Assembly: GCA_016208065.1 (NCBI GenBank)
Contig: JACQYU010000015.1
Location: 1-18,654 of the forward strand
Direction: 5' to 3'
DNA: 18,654 nt
Origin: Candidatus Falkowiibacteriota bacterium
GTDB taxonomy: Bacteria; Patescibacteriota; Patescibacteriia; Patescibacteriales; GWC2-42-12
Positions 6,356-13,347 of the stretch are shown here, in pieces; the stretch's first letter is position 1, and each line of letters begins with the position of its first letter. The position numbers were made by a program, and so were the translations under genes. The notes beneath the pieces are model-generated. The model had not been told where the DNA came from and did not search any database. It saw only the letters and a list, made by a program, of their open reading frames with translations.

Positions 6356-7732
6356 TTATCTCCTTGATTCTCCTCTCAACGCCCTCATATGATCAACCCG
6401 GCGTTGAACTAAACAATCTGTGCCGATATCCCGGCGGTGATCCACCGGATCGGAAAAAGCTTGAGCCGCTTTCTCGGCGATTTTCTCGGCTTGGGGCAAG
6501 CTATCGCCGATTCCCAAGACAGCTACGGCTCGCGAAGCAGTCGTATAAATCCCGTCCGGACGTTTTTCAACGGACGAATAATAGAGTTTGGCATCGCCGA
6601 GATCGCCGATTTCAATTTTGGCCGAATTTGAAGACAGATCCGGATGGCCTTGGGGCAAATCGCGGCCGTACGCCCAGGGCACCAGATATTTGCAAACCGT
6701 GGCTTTTTTTTGAAACGAAATCGGAATTTCATCAAGCCTACCGCCGATGATACCGTAGCAGATATCCACGAAATTCGTTTCCAGAAGCGGCAGAATATTC
6801 ATGGCTTCCGGGTCGCCGAAACGGGCATTAAATTCAACTAGATTAACGCCGTCAGCCGTAACCATAAAACCGCCGTACAGGATACCGCGGAAAAGTTCTT
6901 TGGTCTCATGATCAATCGCCCTAACCACCTGCCACACGATTTGCGTAGCCTGGTCAATATCCGATTGTTTCAAAAACGGCAGAAGGTGGTCAGCGCAGGA
7001 ATAAGAACCCATGCCGCCGGTATTAAGGCCTGTGTCTCCTGGCATACGCCGTTTATGATCCTGAACCGGCGGCGTGGCCACAACCGTTTTGCCGTCGGTA
7101 AAACATTGTAGAGAAAATTCCTCTCCGTCCAGCTTTTCTTCAATGATAACAGCCGGGTGTTTTTTCAAAATTTCGGCGCAAATTTTCAGGGCTTCGTCTT
7201 TAGTATCAAAATGGTCGCCCTGAACCATCACGCCCTTGCCTCCAGTTAAACCGTCCGGTTTGATTACGGCCTGACCCAAATGATCCATAAATACTTTTAT
7301 GGCCCCGGGGTTAAAACTCGTAAAAATCCAATGTTGCGGATTACCCGGGATGCCGTACTTGCGAAGCAACTTCCTGGTAAAGCTTTTTGAGGTTTCAATC
7401 TGGGCCGGTAATTTATTCGGTCCGACACAAGGAATACCCGTCTCCTCCAAAGCGTCAACTACGCCGTAGAACAAGGGCTTTTCCGGACTGATAACGGCGA
7501 AATCAACTCCATTAAGACTCTGAACGTAGGCCAGAATCGCCGCTGGTTTATCATATTTACCGAGCTCATACCCGGTTGCTAAACCCGCGATACCCGGATT
7601 TAGGCTTTCCATGAAAGCGAAGAGCTCAACCCTGTAATTGGAGCATGCTATTGCCTCGGCAATCGCATGCCCGCGGGCGTCATTGCCCACCAACAACACC
7701 TTGATTTTTCTTTTTTTTGCCCTAACCGCCAT
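6356..7732 (-). CDS. purD: Phosphoribosylamine--glycine ligase
   Basis: Joins 5-phosphoribosylamine and glycine using ATP in the second step of purine synthesis; cytoplasmic. The 458-aa length is slightly above the usual 420-430. The N-terminal domain begins KVLLVGNDARGHAIAEAI (about 11-28), in place of the commoner GGREHA form. The ATP-grasp part shows IKPDGLTGGKGVMV, then VIIEEKLDGEEFS, PPVQDHKR, NTGGMGSYS and VEFNARFGDPEAM, all diagnostic for GARS. ATG at 7732 is preceded directly by GAAAGG. No other purine gene is nearby, so it appears as a single gene with its own terminator. Its DNA is visibly richer in G+C than its neighbours: one 60-base line (6481-6540) has 35 G/C, whereas a line of the lipase gene (2941-3000) has 16. 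That could indicate separate ancestry. Confidence 0.93.
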   Translation of the reverse strand: MAVRAKKRKIKVLLVGNDARGHAIAEAIACSNYRVELFAFMESLNPGIAGLATGYELGKYDKPAAILAYVQSLNGVDFAVISPEKPLFYGVVDALEETGIPCVGPNKLPAQIETSKSFTRKLLRKYGIPGNPQHWIFTSFNPGAIKVFMDHLGQAVIKPDGLTGGKGVMVQGDHFDTKDEALKICAEILKKHPAVIIEEKLDGEEFSLQCFTDGKTVVATPPVQDHKRRMPGDTGLNTGGMGSYSCADHLLPFLKQSDIDQATQIVWQVVRAIDHETKELFRGILYGGFMVTADGVNLVEFNARFGDPEAMNILPLLETNFVDICYGIIGGRLDEIPISFQKKATVCKYLVPWAYGRDLPQGHPDLSSNSAKIEIGDLGDAKLYYSSVEKRPDGIYTTASRAVAVLGIGDSLPQAEKIAEKAAQAFSDPVDHRRDIGTDCLVQRRVDHMRALRGESRR

Positions 7733-8053
7733 CCTTTCGTTTTTTGGTTTATGCGAGATTTAAAAACTAAATACCCAGTGCAATTTCAATGAACAAAATG
7801 ATATATTACTTTATCATAAAGCCTTAAAATAAATCAAGTTGGCAAATAAACCGCCTAATAAATCAGTTTAAGCCGCTCCGGACATACTTAACAGTGGTAA
7901 ACATTTTTCTTGCCATAATAAAATCACATCCTTTATATATAAGGTGATTTTACTATATATCCGAAAGCCGCGTTTTTAAATACACTCGGCAGCCGGCATT
8001 AACGGTTTATCTGATTAATCAAAATACCGCTTATTTTTTAAGCGGTATTTTAA
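7733..8053. other. Intergenic region of 320 bp with hairpins, no convincing gene
   Basis: It holds the terminator of the dehydrogenase gene (8021-8051) and a second hairpin at 7920-7951 (AAAATCAC paired with GTGATTTT around a TATATA-rich loop). An inverted repeat, ATGATA (7798-7803) with TATCAT (7812-7817), lies in the likely purD promoter zone. On the minus strand a 17-codon frame begins MARKMFTTVKYV behind AAGGA, but nothing further supports it. I see no RNA gene. Confidence 0.5.
8021..8051 (-). terminator. Strong terminator after the dehydrogenase-cupredoxin gene
   Basis: A perfect 13-bp stem (AAAATACCGCTTA 8021-8033, TAAGCGGTATTTT 8039-8051) has a five-base loop. The stem's own A/T ends supply a T tail on either strand, so it can work in both directions. 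It lies 2 nt past the stop codon. Confidence 0.85.
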
Positions 8054-9757
8054 CTATTGCACGATTACCGTACCTTTCATCAAAGGATGATACGTACAGA
8101 TATAATTATATGTTCCTTTAGACGCTAAAATTAATTCATAGTAGCCGTTGGCCGGAATGTTCCCCGAATCGAAATTACCGGCAGAAGTAACCGTGTGCGC
8201 CACCGAGTCTTCATTTTGCCATTGAATTTTAGTTCCCGCTTTAACCGTAATGGCCGCCGGAGTAAAAATAAAATTTTTAATTTTGACTTTGCTTTCATCT
8301 ATGTCATCATTGTTATTATTACTATTATTATTTTCATTATTATTTGCCGCCTGTGAAACAATTTTATAAATTCTGCCGGTAGCGCCGGCTGGGCCGCTAT
8401 TATCTTTAGCTAAAACATATAGCTCATTATTTTCATCTTGGCCAAAGCCCATCAAAAACGCATTTAATCTTCCGTTAGCCATGTTTTTTATTCTTAGTTC
8501 TTTAAATGGCCAATCATTGCCCTTCATATCGGCCATTAATATTGTGCCATCCCCCTTGGAAAAAGATTTGCTCCAATCGCCAAAAATATATTTTCCGCGC
8601 AGCCCGGGTACGGCATTTCCACGATAAACATAACCGCCTATAATTACAGCGCCCAAACCTTCTATTCCCTGGTTAATATTTTTTATGGGCGAAACCTTGG
8701 GATTTTCAGGATCAAAACAATGGCGGCCTTCTTTTATATTCCAACCGTAATTTCCTCCTTTTATAACATTGTTAACTTCTTCCCATTGGTTTTGGCCAGC
8801 ATCCGCGGCTATGAGCATATGCGAACCTCCGGCGTCAAAAGAAATGTGAAAAGGATTGCGGAGACCGGAAGCGTATATTTCATCACGCCCGCCTGCGCCA
8901 ACAAAAGGATTATCGCCGGGAACGGCGTAAGGGCTTGAAGAATCAATATCAAGGCGCAATATTTTACCTAAAAGCCGGGACATATCTTGGGCATTGCCTC
9001 CGGCCACATGCCCTAAGCCGACGTCATTAGCTTGGCCGCCGTCGCCCAAAGGTATATAAAGCATTCTATCCGGCCCAAAAGCGATTTGCCCGGCATTATG
9101 GTTGGCTTGCGGCTTATCAACCTCAAGAATAATTTTTTCTGAAAAAATATCAGCTTTGTTTGAATCGGCGGCGGAAACTTTGAACTCTGAGACACGGCTG
9201 GTATGATTCCAGCCGGCCGGCGCGCCGGAACGCAGCGGTACGCTGTAATAAACAAAAAATCTTCCGTTAGTTTTATAGTTTGGATGAAAGGCTAAACCAA
9301 GAAGGCCTCTTTCATCATAACTAGGGTTTAAAACTACCATTTTATCCCTTAAATCAAGAAACGGCTCAACAAGAAGATTTCCGTTTTTATCTATAATCCT
9401 GATTAAACCGGCTTGATCGGCCACGAATAACCGGCCGCTTGAGTCCGGAGCGGAAACCAAAGCTACCGGAGAAATTAAATTTTGGGCAATAAGCTGAAGC
9501 GGCATCTCTCTAACCTCTTCCGCCACATAAGAATTATCTTCTTCGATCTGGCCTAAATTTGAGTTGGTAATGCCAAGCCCTAAAGCGCGCATCAAATTAA
9601 AAGCATCGGCCGGACGGCCTAAAAAATTCAAACTTAAATTTAAAGGATTTACATAATAGGCTTTGCCTAAATCCTCAACTTTAATCAAAATTCTTCCGGC
9701 CAAACGCGCCGGCGCCATGCCGCTAAACGAATCAAAATCTTTATTGCTTATACCCAA
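8054..9757 (-). CDS. Sugar/aldose dehydrogenase-like beta-propeller fused to a cupredoxin (main frame of a frameshifted gene)
   Basis: The 567-aa frame contains a GSDH/PQQ-dependent sugar dehydrogenase-like propeller (about 88-466). It shows ERGLLGLAFHPNY, NHNAGQIAFGPD with the candidate active-site His220, LGDGGQ, ASGLRNPFH, and GDWSKS near the end. An Asn-rich linker (471-484) leads to a plastocyanin-like domain (about 488-567) whose type-1 copper ligands are visible: His521, Cys554, His557 and Met560. Family knowledge suggests oxidation of a sugar with PQQ and electron release, here possibly to the attached copper site; substrate and cofactor are not shown. Residues 20-63 are the second copy of a surface-protein repeat (GRILIKV.., AYYVNP, LGRPADAFNLMR). 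The nominal start, TTG at 9757, has no ribosome binding site and falls inside the first repeat. The true N-terminus is the 73-aa frame upstream. Confidence 0.85.
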   Translation of the reverse strand: MGISNKDFDSFSGMAPARLAGRILIKVEDLGKAYYVNPLNLSLNFLGRPADAFNLMRALGLGITNSNLGQIEEDNSYVAEEVREMPLQLIAQNLISPVALVSAPDSSGRLFVADQAGLIRIIDKNGNLLVEPFLDLRDKMVVLNPSYDERGLLGLAFHPNYKTNGRFFVYYSVPLRSGAPAGWNHTSRVSEFKVSAADSNKADIFSEKIILEVDKPQANHNAGQIAFGPDRMLYIPLGDGGQANDVGLGHVAGGNAQDMSRLLGKILRLDIDSSSPYAVPGDNPFVGAGGRDEIYASGLRNPFHISFDAGGSHMLIAADAGQNQWEEVNNVIKGGNYGWNIKEGRHCFDPENPKVSPIKNINQGIEGLGAVIIGGYVYRGNAVPGLRGKYIFGDWSKSFSKGDGTILMADMKGNDWPFKELRIKNMANGRLNAFLMGFGQDENNELYVLAKDNSGPAGATGRIYKIVSQAANNNENNNSNNNNDDIDESKVKIKNFIFTPAAITVKAGTKIQWQNEDSVAHTVTSAGNFDSGNIPANGYYELILASKGTYNYICTYHPLMKGTVIVQ

Positions 9758-9969
9758 CCTAAATTTCTCATAATGGCGAAAGCATCGGCCGTACGGCCGA
9801 GATAAAGCCTCTTTTTATTAACCGGATTAACATACCAAGCTTCGCCCTTAGATTCGGTTTGCAATAAAATCCTGCCCCTTAGCCTGTCCGATAAATTATC
9901 CGCTCGGGCAGAAAAAACCGCCATGGCTGATAAAATTATAATCAATGTTAAAAATAAAGCTTTGTTCAT
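9748..9969 (-). CDS. N-terminal part (signal peptide and first repeat) of the same dehydrogenase gene
   Basis: This 73-aa frame begins with a clear Sec signal peptide (hydrophobic core FLTLIIILSAMAVF, cleavage after ARA near residue 23). It continues with GRILLQTESKGEAWYVNP and LGRTADAFAIMRNLG, which is the first copy of the repeat found at residues 20-63 of the downstream frame. Copy two continues LGLGIT. Here the frame reads GWV and stops, while the overlapping +1 frame reads LGISNKDF. The two open frames overlap by 10 nt. It is therefore not a separate small gene but the export leader of the propeller-cupredoxin protein, which would be about 639 aa when intact. Confidence 0.8.
   Translation of the reverse strand: MNKALFLTLIIILSAMAVFSARADNLSDRLRGRILLQTESKGEAWYVNPVNKKRLYLGRTADAFAIMRNLGWV
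9755..9759 (-). other. Single-base frameshift site
   Basis: On the minus strand the sequence TTAGGTTGGGTATAAGC reads L-G-W-V-stop. One extra base next to GGTT (for example GGTTTGGG) would restore L-G-L-G-I-S, which matches LGLGIT in the second repeat copy. The internal repeat therefore predicts both the site and the size of the lesion. It may be a real mutation or a base-calling error in a short T run. Confidence 0.8.
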
Positions 9970-10030
9970 AAATTTATTTTTAAATATTTAGATTTATTTT
10001 ATTTTATAACATTTATATTAAGAATAGATT

Positions 10031-10066
10031 AAAAACAAAAACACCCCCGATTGCTCGGGGGTGTTT
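10031..10066 (-). terminator. Rho-independent terminator of the RRM gene
   Basis: A perfect 12-bp GC-rich stem (AAACACCCCCGA 10039-10050, TCGGGGGTGTTT 10055-10066) closes a TTGC loop and runs into GTTTTTGTTTTT-type sequence on the minus strand. It is one of the clearest terminators in the window. Confidence 0.92.
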
Positions 10067-10085
10067 CTTATGTGAAATAATCTTT

Positions 10086-10424
10086 TTACCAATTACTTCC
10101 ACCGCGGCTGCCGCCTTGATTGCGGTCAAAACTTCTGCCGCCGCCGTTACCGCCGAAACTTCTTTTCGGCCTGTCTTCTTGAGGTCTGGCCTCATTAACA
10201 GTAACTGCGCGTCCATCAAGTTCTTTACCGTTAAACATGTCAATAGCGGCTGTCGCTTCTTCTTCCGTTGACATTTCAACGAATCCGAAACCTTTTGATC
10301 TGCCAGTCATCTTATCCATGATAACGATGGCTGAGACTACGGTGCCGGCCTGGGAAAAAGCATCTTTTAAACCGCCTTCGGTGGTTGAATAAGACAAACC
10401 ACCTACGTATAATTTTTTGTTCAT
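10086..10424 (-). CDS. Single-RRM RNA-binding protein
   Basis: A 112-aa cytoplasmic protein that should bind single-stranded RNA. One RRM spans about residues 3-81, with RNP-2 LYVGGL (5-10) and RNP-1 KGFGFVEM, both with their aromatic contact residues. The tail (about 85-112) is rich in Gly, Arg, Ser and Asn (GGNGGGRSF, GGSRGG), as in cyanobacterial and other bacterial cold-linked RRM proteins. It probably acts as an RNA chaperone or mRNA regulator; targets are unknown. The gene stands alone with a very good terminator. Its best promoter (10713-10741) lies about 280 nt upstream, so the mRNA would carry a long leader containing the 166-bp palindrome. Many bacterial RRM and cold-shock mRNAs have regulatory leaders, so control by RNA structure is possible. 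Confidence 0.92.
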   Translation of the reverse strand: MNKKLYVGGLSYSTTEGGLKDAFSQAGTVVSAIVIMDKMTGRSKGFGFVEMSTEEEATAAIDMFNGKELDGRAVTVNEARPQEDRPKRSFGGNGGGRSFDRNQGGSRGGSNW

Positions 10425-10499
10425 AACTTTCTTACGCTTTTAGGGATATTCTAAATCCCATGTAATTAAATGTAAGTCGACTTTCTTTATTTTACCTTT

Positions 10500-10665
10500 A
10501 GGGTCTGTCGCCAAATACGCTTTCGTAAACGAAATTTAAAAATTTTTAGCGAAAATTTTATAAAGCGAGGAGGTTTATATGACTAAATATAAGCCGACGA
10601 ACTTTATAAAATTTGCAGCCAAAATTTTTAAATTGCAGTAGAAATGGTATTTGGCGACAGACCCT
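10500..10665. repeat. 166-bp palindromic element (copy 2, different ends)
   Basis: Terminal 19-bp perfect inverted repeats (AGGGTCTGTCGCCAAATAC, 10500-10518 and 10647-10665) enclose further paired blocks. An AT-rich block pairs 10533-10546 with 10621-10634. A 13-bp block (AAATTTTATAAAG) pairs 10553-10565 with 10602-10614. An apical hairpin at about 10572-10595 pairs GGTTTATAT with ATATAAGCC (one G-T pair). It shares GCGAGGA (10565-10571) and GCAGTAGAAA (10635-10644) with the element at 5811-5910 but has unrelated ends. No open frame of note lies inside and I see no clear target duplication. A non-autonomous mobile element is the likeliest origin. It now sits in the leader of the RRM gene. Confidence 0.82.
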
Positions 10666-10712
10666 CTCTTACGCTAAAAGCATAAGCGAAGAAAAATAAC
10701 TCTTACAAAGAA

Positions 10713-10741
10713 AGTATAGCAGGAGTTAGCTTAAATGTCAA
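10713..10741 (-). promoter_or_regulatory. Near-consensus sigma70 promoter reading toward the RRM gene
   Basis: TTGACA (10736-10741) and TATACT (10713-10718) on the minus strand are exactly 17 bases apart, with TGC before the -10. This is the best promoter match in the window. Transcription would start near 10706, beyond the 3' end of the cytochrome b5 gene. A weaker second match (TTACAT, 16 bases, TAGAAT) lies inside the leader, much closer to the RRM start. Confidence 0.75.
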
Positions 10742-10783
10742 GCTTATCCGCCAGAAGCATGTTTTGGCATTAGTGAACCTAAT

Positions 10784-11308
10784 CTAATCATCAGACTCAT
10801 CATCGTCGTCCTGATCTTCGGCCGTTGGCGTTATTATGCCGGCGCTTTGCGCGTTTGTCTGAATTTGTTCTTGAGTTACAGCCTGGTTTAAATCGCCAAT
10901 TAAATAATTGGCTAATAAGCTGCTGGCGTTGTTAGAGTGAGAACCTTTTTTACCGCCTTTGGTGGCGAAAGCTTGAGTGGCTTCTTTGCCGCAATACGGC
11001 GCCATAGTGCCGGCGCCGCCCGGATGAGCGGATAAATAGCCGCCTACATTATAAACTTTATTATTTATAATCATCCAGCAGTCTTTAAGCGAATTATGCT
11101 TAGAAATTTCCGCCAAATTTAAAATTATGCCCGAGGCCGCGCTTACGCCGGCAGACGAAGAGGCTATGGGACTGTTTAGTTCAAGATTATTTAACATCGG
11201 CGGATTATTAATAACTTTATTGTCTTGATAAAAAACCAACCCGGCGGTTAATACGGCCGAGACTATAACCCCAAAAATAAACAAAGAAATAGTAGTTAAA
11301 TTTTTCAT
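10784..11308 (-). CDS. Membrane-anchored or exported cytochrome b5 domain protein
   Basis: A 174-aa heme protein. Residues about 7-27 are a hydrophobic export or anchor helix, followed by a Ser/Ala/Asn-rich linker (to about 60). The cytochrome b5-like domain spans about 62-141: 'LAEISKHNSLKDCWMIINN', KVYNVGGYL, and the heme ligand His95 in HPGG. The second ligand is probably His124 in GSHSNNASSLL. The C-terminus is very acidic (DQDDDDESDD). The heme domain should lie outside the cytoplasmic membrane. The gene begins 7 nt after the flavocytochrome gene and is probably its translational partner, receiving or donating electrons. No classical terminator follows before the RRM promoter. The family is certain from HPGG and spacing; the electron partner is inferred from position. 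Confidence 0.88.
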   Translation of the reverse strand: MKNLTTISLFIFGVIVSAVLTAGLVFYQDNKVINNPPMLNNLELNSPIASSSAGVSAASGIILNLAEISKHNSLKDCWMIINNKVYNVGGYLSAHPGGAGTMAPYCGKEATQAFATKGGKKGSHSNNASSLLANYLIGDLNQAVTQEQIQTNAQSAGIITPTAEDQDDDDESDD

Positions 11309-11315
11309 ATTATAA

Positions 11316-12623
11316 TTAAATTAAATTAAAATTTTCCCAATGTATTCTGGCCGCCGGAACCTCCATGCGTAAAAATTGCTCTTCCAAACTTTGCATAAAT
11401 AAGGCAGGACCGCAAATTAATATGTCTTTATCGTTTGCGCCCCGGCTTAATTCGGCAATTTTTTCGGCGCTAATTCTGCCTGAATTGTCTGAAAACCAAG
11501 GCATAATTCTAAGGTTGGAATAAATCGCGGCTATCTTTTTTAAATCCTCAATTAATACGGCTTCCGTTTTATCTTTGGCGCAATAATATAAATCTACCTT
11601 ATAATCGCCGCCTGTTAAATCTTTAGCCATGCTTAAAAACGGCGTAATGCCGACTCCGCCGGCAATCCAAATTTGATTTTTATTGACAACATTTTTATAA
11701 GAAAATTTGCCGAATGGCCCGGCCAAGGCGATTAAATCGCCAGCCCTTAAATTTTCTAAACGGCCGGTATAATCTCCCAAAGCTTTAATAACAAATCTTA
11801 AATTTTCTTCTTTTGGCGCCGAAGCCATACTGAAAGGATGGCTTTCCGGATTCAACCCCGGACTTTTCAGGCTTAAAAAAGCAAATTGCCCGGCTTGAAA
11901 TTTCATAATCTTTCCGGCCGGCTCAAGGTTTAACTCAACCGTTGCCGGATTCAACCGCCTAATATTGATAATCTTATAATTAAAATCTTTATTAAAAAAT
12001 CCGGCGAGAAAAGCCCGGTAGAAACCGGCCGTTAAGCCGATCGCGGCCAAGGCTAAAATATAATAACGTAAGATATAATCACGCGAAATATCGCTGGAAA
12101 TAAAAATAACATGAAGCAAGGCTAAAATAAAAACCAGGGTCATAAATTTATGGGACATTTTCCAAAGATGGTATTTTATTTTCGCGTAAAAAGTAATGCT
12201 TAATAATATTATCATGAGAACTAGCGCGATGATGCCATAGGTTAAAGCCGGATCGCCGGTAAACGGCAGCAAAAACAAAGCCGCGGCGCGCAAAGAAAAC
12301 CGTAAATATTTGAAAGCCAAAAATAATGGATGAAACAATAAAAAAGAAAGCGCTAAAGCGCCGATGGCGCGGTGATAATTATAAACCCGGCTAAGGCCGT
12401 AGAAATATTTATCTAAAAACTTCAATCGGCTGGCTAAAAACAAATTTAAGGAAAATAACGCCATGCCCAAAAGGCCGCTAACCTGCCCCAGGCTCGTCAT
12501 AACCGCATTAATATCAAAAAATCTGGCGTCCAGCGGCGCTATAAAAAACCACCTTACTATCGGCAAAAGGGCTAAAGCTAAAACAGTCAGCCAACCGATA
12601 TGTTTTTTAAAAATTAATAACAT
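11316..12623 (-). CDS. Ferric-reductase-like flavocytochrome (heme b membrane domain plus FAD/NAD(P) domain)
   Basis: A 435-aa integral membrane oxidoreductase. The N-terminal half (about 1-210) has six or so helices with two histidine pairs placed as in the ferric reductase/NOX fold: His84 with His98 and His158 with His171, enough to hold two b hemes. The C-terminal half is a ferredoxin-reductase-type module: an FAD site around SHPFSMAS (261-268), an NAD(P) site GGVGITPFLSM (322-332), and a terminal CGPALFMQSLEEQF segment. Electrons would pass from cytoplasmic NAD(P)H through FAD and the hemes to an acceptor outside. The start codon overlaps the last 10 nt of the EngB gene, so translation is coupled. 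The following gene encodes an exported cytochrome b5, a plausible acceptor. Whether the final acceptor is iron, oxygen or a protein cannot be told. Confidence 0.9.
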   Translation of the reverse strand: MLLIFKKHIGWLTVLALALLPIVRWFFIAPLDARFFDINAVMTSLGQVSGLLGMALFSLNLFLASRLKFLDKYFYGLSRVYNYHRAIGALALSFLLFHPLFLAFKYLRFSLRAAALFLLPFTGDPALTYGIIALVLMIILLSITFYAKIKYHLWKMSHKFMTLVFILALLHVIFISSDISRDYILRYYILALAAIGLTAGFYRAFLAGFFNKDFNYKIINIRRLNPATVELNLEPAGKIMKFQAGQFAFLSLKSPGLNPESHPFSMASAPKEENLRFVIKALGDYTGRLENLRAGDLIALAGPFGKFSYKNVVNKNQIWIAGGVGITPFLSMAKDLTGGDYKVDLYYCAKDKTEAVLIEDLKKIAAIYSNLRIMPWFSDNSGRISAEKIAELSRGANDKDILICGPALFMQSLEEQFLRMEVPAARIHWENFNLI

Positions 12624-13204
12624 AAAACTTCACTGATTAATCTATTAACGCTTATTTTCTTTTTGGCCGAATACGGAATAATTTTAAGGCCGGCGGCTTG
12701 ATTTTGAATCTTTTCCAGCTGTTTTTCGTAATCAGATTTTTTTATTTTGTCTATCTTGTTGGCTACGATAATAACATTTTTTTTGTATTCCATCAAGCTC
12801 TCAAGTATTTCCAAATCACTCTCAATCAAGCCTAAGGCGGCATCGATAATTAGCACGACTAGTTTTTGCTCATAGCCTGATAAAAACAAATACCAATTAA
12901 TAAGCTGTTCCAATCTATCCCGCGCCTGGCGTGAAGCTTTAACAAAACCGTAGCCGGGCAAGTCGGCTAAATACAAGGATTTATTTATCAAAAATAAATT
13001 TATTTCTTGGGTGCGGCCGGGCGAAGAACTAATTCTGGCCAAATCTTTCTGCTTGGTTAGATAATTGATAATACTGGATTTGCCAACATTAGAACGGCCG
13101 ATAAAAGCAACTTGCGGGATGCCGCTCTTTAATTCTTCACAATCTTCTACTACGCCTTTTACGAAGGTGGCCGAAACTATATTTTGCCGGTTAAAATTTT
13201 TCAT
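12614..13204 (-). CDS. engB: Ribosome-biogenesis GTPase EngB/YsxC
   Basis: A 196-aa cytoplasmic GTPase of the TrmE-Era group; family members help large-subunit ribosome assembly. All G motifs are visible: GRSNVGKS (36-43), the switch region with PGRTQ (62-66), DLPG (81-84), NKID (149-152) and SAK (179-181). The length is typical. It is the first gene of a three-gene set with the flavocytochrome (10-nt overlap) and cytochrome b5. Mixing a housekeeping GTPase with redox genes is probably only shared transcription. The ATG at 13204 has no Shine-Dalgarno sequence, but a seven-codon reading frame with a good one ends 9 nt upstream (13214-13237). Confidence 0.95.
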   Translation of the reverse strand: MKNFNRQNIVSATFVKGVVEDCEELKSGIPQVAFIGRSNVGKSSIINYLTKQKDLARISSSPGRTQEINLFLINKSLYLADLPGYGFVKASRQARDRLEQLINWYLFLSGYEQKLVVLIIDAALGLIESDLEILESLMEYKKNVIIVANKIDKIKKSDYEKQLEKIQNQAAGLKIIPYSAKKKISVNRLISEVLCY

Positions 13205-13213
13205 TTGTTTAAT

Positions 13214-13237
13214 TTATAATATCCGCCGGTATAGCAT
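13214..13237 (-). CDS. Possible seven-residue leader peptide before engB
   Basis: ATG at 13237 opens the frame MLYRRIL and stops at TAA 13214-13216, 9 nt before the engB ATG. GGAGG (13248-13252) lies 10 nt upstream, whereas engB itself has no ribosome binding site. Ribosomes finishing the peptide could restart at engB. A palindrome, TAGCGCT-A-AGCGCTA (13256-13270), lies just before. Such a short frame can easily arise by chance. Confidence 0.25.
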   Translation of the reverse strand: MLYRRIL

Positions 13238-13291
13238 TTTTAGCTTACCTCCGGATAGCGCTAAGCGCTAAAAAATAATAATTAAAAAAAC

Positions 13292-13320
13292 AAAAAAACC
13301 GGTTTCTTTTATAAAAAACC
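13292..13320 (-). terminator. Terminator after the prepilin gene
   Basis: GGTTT (13301-13305) pairs with AAACC (13316-13320), with extra A-T pairs inside. On the minus strand a run of seven T follows immediately (complement of 13292-13298). The stem is short but the tail is strong. It separates the prepilin transcript from the EngB operon. Confidence 0.65.
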
Positions 13321-13347
13321 TGTCTCATTATTTTCTCTTTGATTTTT

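Noticed and set aside
7840..7900. 17-codon frame MARKMFTTVKYV… in the gap before purD
   Set aside because: Very short, with loose ribosome-binding-site spacing and no domain; kept only as a note in the intergenic entry.
10013..10279. An 88-codon minus-strand frame overlapping the RRM gene
   Set aside because: It reads across the terminator hairpin and is a shadow of the Gly/Arg-rich RRM tail in another frame.
10500..10518. Resemblance of the GGGTCTGTCGCCAAA ends to IS6-type terminal repeats
   Set aside because: Similarity is loose, no 8-bp target duplication is visible and no transposase exists in the element, so no IS family is assigned.
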